From Takashimella koratensis (Eukaryota; Basidiomycota; Tremellomycetes; Trichosporonales; Tetragoniomycetaceae), in the NCBI GenBank assembly GCA_003116875.1, contig BCKT01000005.1, positions 1,054,001-1,118,000 on the forward strand: DNA of 64,000 nt, in the 5' to 3' direction. Below, one piece after another: positions 60,462 to 64,000 of this stretch. Both the position numbers and the translations under genes were made by a program. The notes beneath the pieces are model-generated. The model had not been told where the DNA came from. It did not search any database and saw only the letters and a list, made by a program, of their open reading frames with translations. Each line of letters starts with the position of its first letter. The stretch's first letter is position 1.

Positions 60462-61655
60462 ATGGCGGCACCCCCGACGATGAAAGCATGGACTTGGAGC
60501 CGTCGAGGACACTACCGTGACGTCCTCACTTTCAACAAATCTTTCCCCGTTCCTACTCCAAAGGCGTCCGAGATCTTGGTCGAAGTCTCTCATGTCGGAA
60601 CGACCCCTTCGGTCTCCATCATGATGGGAATCATTCCGTCTATCTTTGGCCGAGCATTCATACCCGAGCTCGACTTCTCTGGTACGATTGTCACCGTTGG
60701 AGCGAAAGTCTCAGCGGAATGGGTGCCCGGCACTCATGTCTTTGCCTCACTACCCGAAATGGCGTCGCTTGCGATTACGGGCAAAGGTGCTATGTGCGAA
60801 TACCTAGTCACGACCGAAGATCGTCTCGCTGTTGTACCACCAGAGATGAACATGGCGGAAGCCGCCGGGCTGAATGGAAACGGTCACGTCGCGCTGCTCC
60901 TTAGCCAAAATGCAAAGGTGAAAGCTGGGGACAGAGTTCTAGTCAACGGGGCCAGCGGTGGAGTTGGGACGATGACTGTACAAGTGATCAAGGGCATGGG
61001 TGCGGAGGTGGTCGCTGTATGTTCTGAGGCAACCATGCATTGGTCAAGTCACTGGGCGGCGATGAGGTAAGCGATGGACACATTTGTTATTGCTGATTGG
61101 AACTCCTCAGGTTGTCGACTACCGCGCACATCAAGATCTAGTTTCTTTCTTAGCCAGCAATGGAAAGCAATTCGACTCCGTTCTCGACTGCGTGGGGAGT
61201 CAAAGCTTGTGGGAGGGCTCACCGAAGTTTTTAAAACCGACAGGCATCTTCGTAAACGTTGGGGCTATGAAAGGACTTTGGAAAACGTTCAAAAATATCA
61301 TTTTCAACTCGATGACACCCGTATTTCTCGGCGGAACTCCCAGGACATACGTCCTCCAACAAACCAACTCCAATCTCGAGGGTACGAAGATCCTCGCACA
61401 GCTTGTGAGGGAGGGAAAGCTAAAAGTGCCTGTCGACTCTGTCTTTGAGATGGAAGATTTGATAAAGGTGGGTAAAATAAATCGCCACGCAATCGCAGCT
61501 GACCATTTGCGTCATTTGTTTGTCGTCAAAAGGCGTATGATCGTTTGTTAAGTCAACGAGCAAAAGGCAAAGTTGTGGTCAAAATTGCTAGTCAATTTTG
61601 GCATATGACAGGGGCGAGTAGCACGACGACTGTGAGCAAGGTCACTGAGATGTAA
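60462..61655 (+). pseudogene. MDR-family NAD(P)H-dependent (quinone-type) oxidoreductase with apparent frameshift
   Basis: Medium-chain reductase of the quinone oxidoreductase/zeta-crystallin type. The start is ATG 60462 (MAAPPTMKAWTWSRRGHYRD). Motifs: PVPTPKASEILVEVSHVGTT, FIPELDFSGTIVTVGAKV, VLVNGASGGVGTMTVQVIKG (NADPH-binding GxxGGVG), and later VVDYRAHQ, FDSVLDCVGSQSLW, PTGIFVNVGAMKG. No zinc ligands were seen. Past GAEVVAV the frame is wrong: the expected Rossmann segment (GNHALVKSLGGDE) is encoded at 61028-61066 in another frame, so one base is missing or two are extra near 61023-61029. A GTATGT donor at 61017 could splice to 61111 in frame, dropping about 17 residues. The last exon, after a GTGGGT intron near 61468-61533, ends SKVTEM at 61655. 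It is either a recent pseudogene, a sequence error, or an unusually spliced gene. Confidence 0.65.
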
Positions 61656-62303
61656 AGCCTAGTCTCTGGCATCAAAGTTGAGCCATGGTTGTGTGATACC
61701 AATTGATTGTGCCAATGGACACCACTAACCTGATGGTCGAATGAGGAAAGGTATATGTTCAAAGAGTCGCATACTGACGCAGTCCAAGCGGCCCAATGAC
61801 AACAAAAGTGTCACAGGTGGTGCTATAGAGTTGGATGATATGCGCAGCACAGCAGAGACCGCATTCTGCTCACATGGGGTCTCTGTCAGATGATGAGCAC
61901 GATACTGTGCAGCTGCCGCACGGATCTCCTTTACCCAACTCGTCTTTTTGCTCTCTTTCCTCTTTCTCTACCATGCACGACGTGTCGATAACGACGGGGT
62001 CTGAAGTAGTTCCTCTCCAACATGACGTGCGCCTTTTTACAGAGATGTTATATCAGTTGCATCCAAAAACCACTGGAACCACCAGGACGGCGCCGGAAAT
62101 CTGTTTCAAGAGAGAGTGCCATTAAGAACCTATCAACCGGGCACTACAATAATGGTACTGCGTTGAAACCTTGAACCCTCATTCATGCTGGAGTAGTGCT
62201 TCGGGAGTATCATCTGCCTTCTTCTTCTCTCACTTCTTTTCCTCTTTCATACATACTGCCATTGTTTTCTGCCCAATTGAAGAAACAAAACATACTTTCT
62301 GTT

Positions 62304-62330
62304 GGAGTAGTGCTCTGAGTAGTGCTCTGA
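62304..62330 (+). repeat. GGAGTAGTGCTCTGA element, double unit
   Basis: Reads GGAGTAGTGCTCTGA followed at once by GTAGTGCTCTGA. A partial copy (GGAGTAGTGCT) sits 114 bp upstream at 62190. Confidence 0.75.
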
Positions 62331-62703
62331 CTAGTAACTCCTAATCACGAGTTTTTGCTCCCACCAGCCAATCTATATAGCTTTCGCGTTGTCTCATTTG
62401 GTCTCTGATTTGATGCATCACTTTATAACTCGACACCTGCGACACTGAGCTTTTTTGATTGATTTTCTCAATGCAATCTTTTTTGGATTCCGCTCAGAAT
62501 CATGCATCAAAAGGCAAATGGAATAAATGAGTAAAACATACTTTCAACAATAGGACTTCCTTCGGCACACAAGTCCGCGACATCTTTTTTTTTTTTCTTC
62601 TATCTGCTGCGTTAAAAGAACCCCGAAGGAGAAAAAGGACAAATGCCAACCACAACACTGTAAGAGAATTCATACCACGATGGGGTTTAAGATTATACGG
62701 TAA

Positions 62704-62722
62704 AGCACTACTCAGAGCACTG
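62704..62722 (-). repeat. GTAGTGCTCTGA-type element, inverted copy
   Basis: Reads AGCACTACTCAGAGCACTG on the plus strand, the reverse complement of the double unit at 62304 apart from its ends. The two copies face each other about 400 bp apart. Confidence 0.75.
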
Positions 62723-62806
62723 ATATGGAAGGCTGAACGTATTTCCCTCTTTACCTACATGATTTCTCTCTGACCCTCTCTATGCCAAACGATACTGGAA
62801 TATGTC

Positions 62807-62834
62807 GGAGTAGTGCTCTGATTAGTGCTCTGCC
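62807..62834 (+). repeat. GGAGTAGTGCTCTGA element, double unit
   Basis: Reads GGAGTAGTGCTCTGATTAGTGCTCTGCC, preceded by ATGTC. The string ATGTCGGAGTAGTGC recurs inverted at 63277-63291 and 63311-63325. Confidence 0.75.
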
Positions 62835-63260
62835 TCATTTTTCACTGCCTCGTCTTTCCTGATTGTTTTTTTTTTTTTCTGTGGCTTCCGCGTCGCCTCA
62901 CCTGTTTTCAACAAATGTCGTTCAACAGCAACTCCTAACCTGATCGTGATCGAACCAAATGTCTTTTTAGCGAGAAATGAGGACAGAGCACCGACTTCGC
63001 AACTCGGGCCTGGTGTTTGTGATATCACATACACTTTTGAGGTTGAAAGCGATGTCTCAAAGGAGAAAAGGGGACATCGCAGATCCAAAAGAGCGGATCA
63101 GATTTCAAGAAACCGGAGATTTGGATTTGTCTAGGAGTTGATTCTCATCGTTTCCGGGCTATCTGATTCATCTATCATTCCAGCATGGTTTAATGACAGA
63201 TATATGAATTTACCCAATGGCACATTGCAAGAAAAATTGCAAGAAAGCCTTGACGTTGAT

Positions 63261-63328
63261 GTAAGTGGCATTGTTTGCACTACTCCGACATTGTGTAAGT
63301 GGTATTGTTTGCACTACTCCGACATTGT
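63261..63328 (+). repeat. 34-bp tandem duplication carrying inverted elements
   Basis: Two adjacent 34-bp units (63261-63294 and 63295-63328), GTAAGTGGYATTGTTTGCAC followed by TACTCCGACATTGT, differing at one base (C/T). Each contains GCACTACTCCGAC, the reverse complement of the element's left end. Confidence 0.9.
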
Positions 63329-63332
63329 TTTG

Positions 63333-63356
63333 GGAGTAGTGCTCTGAGTAGTTCTC
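63333..63356 (+). repeat. GGAGTAGTGCTCTGA element, double unit with one change
   Basis: Reads GGAGTAGTGCTCTGAGTAGTTCTC, only 4 bp after the 34-bp tandem units. Another partial copy (TAGTGCTCTGCC) occurs at 63823-63834. Confidence 0.75.
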
Positions 63357-64000
63357 CGTGATAGTGATTCTAACTCACCTGTTATTTATTTACCAACTGG
63401 TAACTTACATCGCTTTTATTTCGTCGTCTCGACGCTTTTCAACTTCAATGCGAAGCTATCTACGTCTTATCTGAACGGTTGCAGCCCCATACATCGATAC
63501 ATCTTGCATTATGCATCTTGCACACCTTGTCGGAGCCAGAGTTTGTGTCTGATTGGATGATGACTTGACAATTGAGACATCTGTTGTGCCAGCCTTGCAG
63601 ATATTGGTACATCTTCCGAGCAACATCAACAACTTGATGTATGTTGATTAATGAACAATGATGATGGATGTTTGCACGGCTTGATGATAAATTACCAGTA
63701 CTAGAGCCAAATGCTGGACAAGCCAATGTCAGATTTATTACAAGACTCGTGAATGGCTGTCTATATTTCGGTTGGCATTTCAGTCTGACACATTGATTGT
63801 CCACGATTCTGCCGGAATTCTATAGTGCTCTGCCACCTTCGACTTTCACCTCCTTGTTTCACCTTTGTTTCAACTCTTTATTGTTCACTCTTTACTCGTT
63901 TTTTCTTCGTCTCTGCTTTTCTCTTCTTCTCCTATCTCTCATGCAGCCTGTTATTTGACAGCATCACCTTTTACCTACCTCAACAGTCTGCGCAGTAGCT

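Larger units (their letters stand above)
61656..64000. other. AT-rich, repeat-bearing region without a convincing gene
   Basis: 2.3 kb with low GC, several poly-T/poly-A runs (62586-62597, 62866-62879) and many copies of a GGAGTAGTGCTCTGA element in both orientations. The few ORFs are short and show no family motif. This is the least gene-like part of the window and may be a transposon-derived or decayed segment. Confidence 0.55.

Noticed and set aside
61835..62125. 96-codon plus-strand ORF downstream of the oxidoreductase
   Set aside because: No domain, no splice partners, and composition like the surrounding non-coding DNA.
62822..63134. Overlapping ORFs of 60-90 codons in the AT-rich tail
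   Set aside because: They overlap repeat elements, lack motifs, and start or end in homopolymer runs.
61656..64000. Telomere or subtelomere
   Set aside because: No TTAGGG-type tandem array and no subtelomeric gene family are visible. The repeat present is a different, dispersed element.

Overview
This window is nuclear DNA of a fungus, most likely a basidiomycete yeast of the Tremellomycetes (the Cryptococcus/Trichosporonales side). The reasons are the very short introns with CTGAC/CTGAT branch points, the high GC content of the coding exons, a fungal lysine-pathway homoaconitase, a Zn2Cys6 regulator and a DNMT5-type DNA methyltransferase. The species cannot be fixed from the sequence. About 22 genes are packed at roughly one per 2.5-3 kb, with divergent and convergent pairs separated by 0.2-0.6 kb. 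Gene density drops at 21.0-23.9 kb and after 59 kb.

Layout. 0-15.7 kb: a 3' gene fragment, ELP3 (tRNA wobble modification), TAF9 (TFIID/SAGA), a Gyp5/EVI5-like Rab-GAP, RPA34 (RNA polymerase I), EME1 (Mus81 partner) and YKT6 (SNARE). 16-25.4 kb: SYP1/FCHO endocytic adaptor, a small CBS-domain protein, a 2.9 kb non-coding stretch with an 18-G run, and a FYVE zinc-finger protein. 26-35.8 kb: a five-gene catabolic-type cluster (MFS organic-anion permease, beta-hydroxyacid dehydrogenase, aldehyde dehydrogenase, DUF1445/D-glutamate-cyclase-like protein, Zn2Cys6 activator). 36-51.2 kb: an Artemis/SNM1 nuclease, a roughly 7.75 kb DNMT5 gene, an F-box protein and a LAM-type sterol-transfer protein. 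52-59 kb: a probable 47-residue three-exon gene, an apiosidase-like hydrolase, HIS5 and LYS4. 60.4-61.7 kb: a quinone-oxidoreductase-like gene with an apparent frameshift. 61.7-64 kb: an AT-rich, apparently gene-free tail with dispersed, partly inverted copies of a repeat built on GGAGTAGTGCTCTGA.

The two most interesting items are these. First, the catabolic cluster: all three of its promoter regions carry a shared 14-bp site, CGGAARHTGRRCGG (CGG-N8-CGG, six copies found by eye), which suggests that the cluster and its own regulator form one regulon. Second, the intact-looking DNMT5 gene (chromodomain, cytosine-C5 methyltransferase, RING-like and SNF2 parts in one chain), which predicts maintenance CpG methylation in this organism.

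Gene models were spliced by hand from reading frames and consensus splice sites. Most starts and ends are good, but internal exon edges not stated explicitly are approximate.
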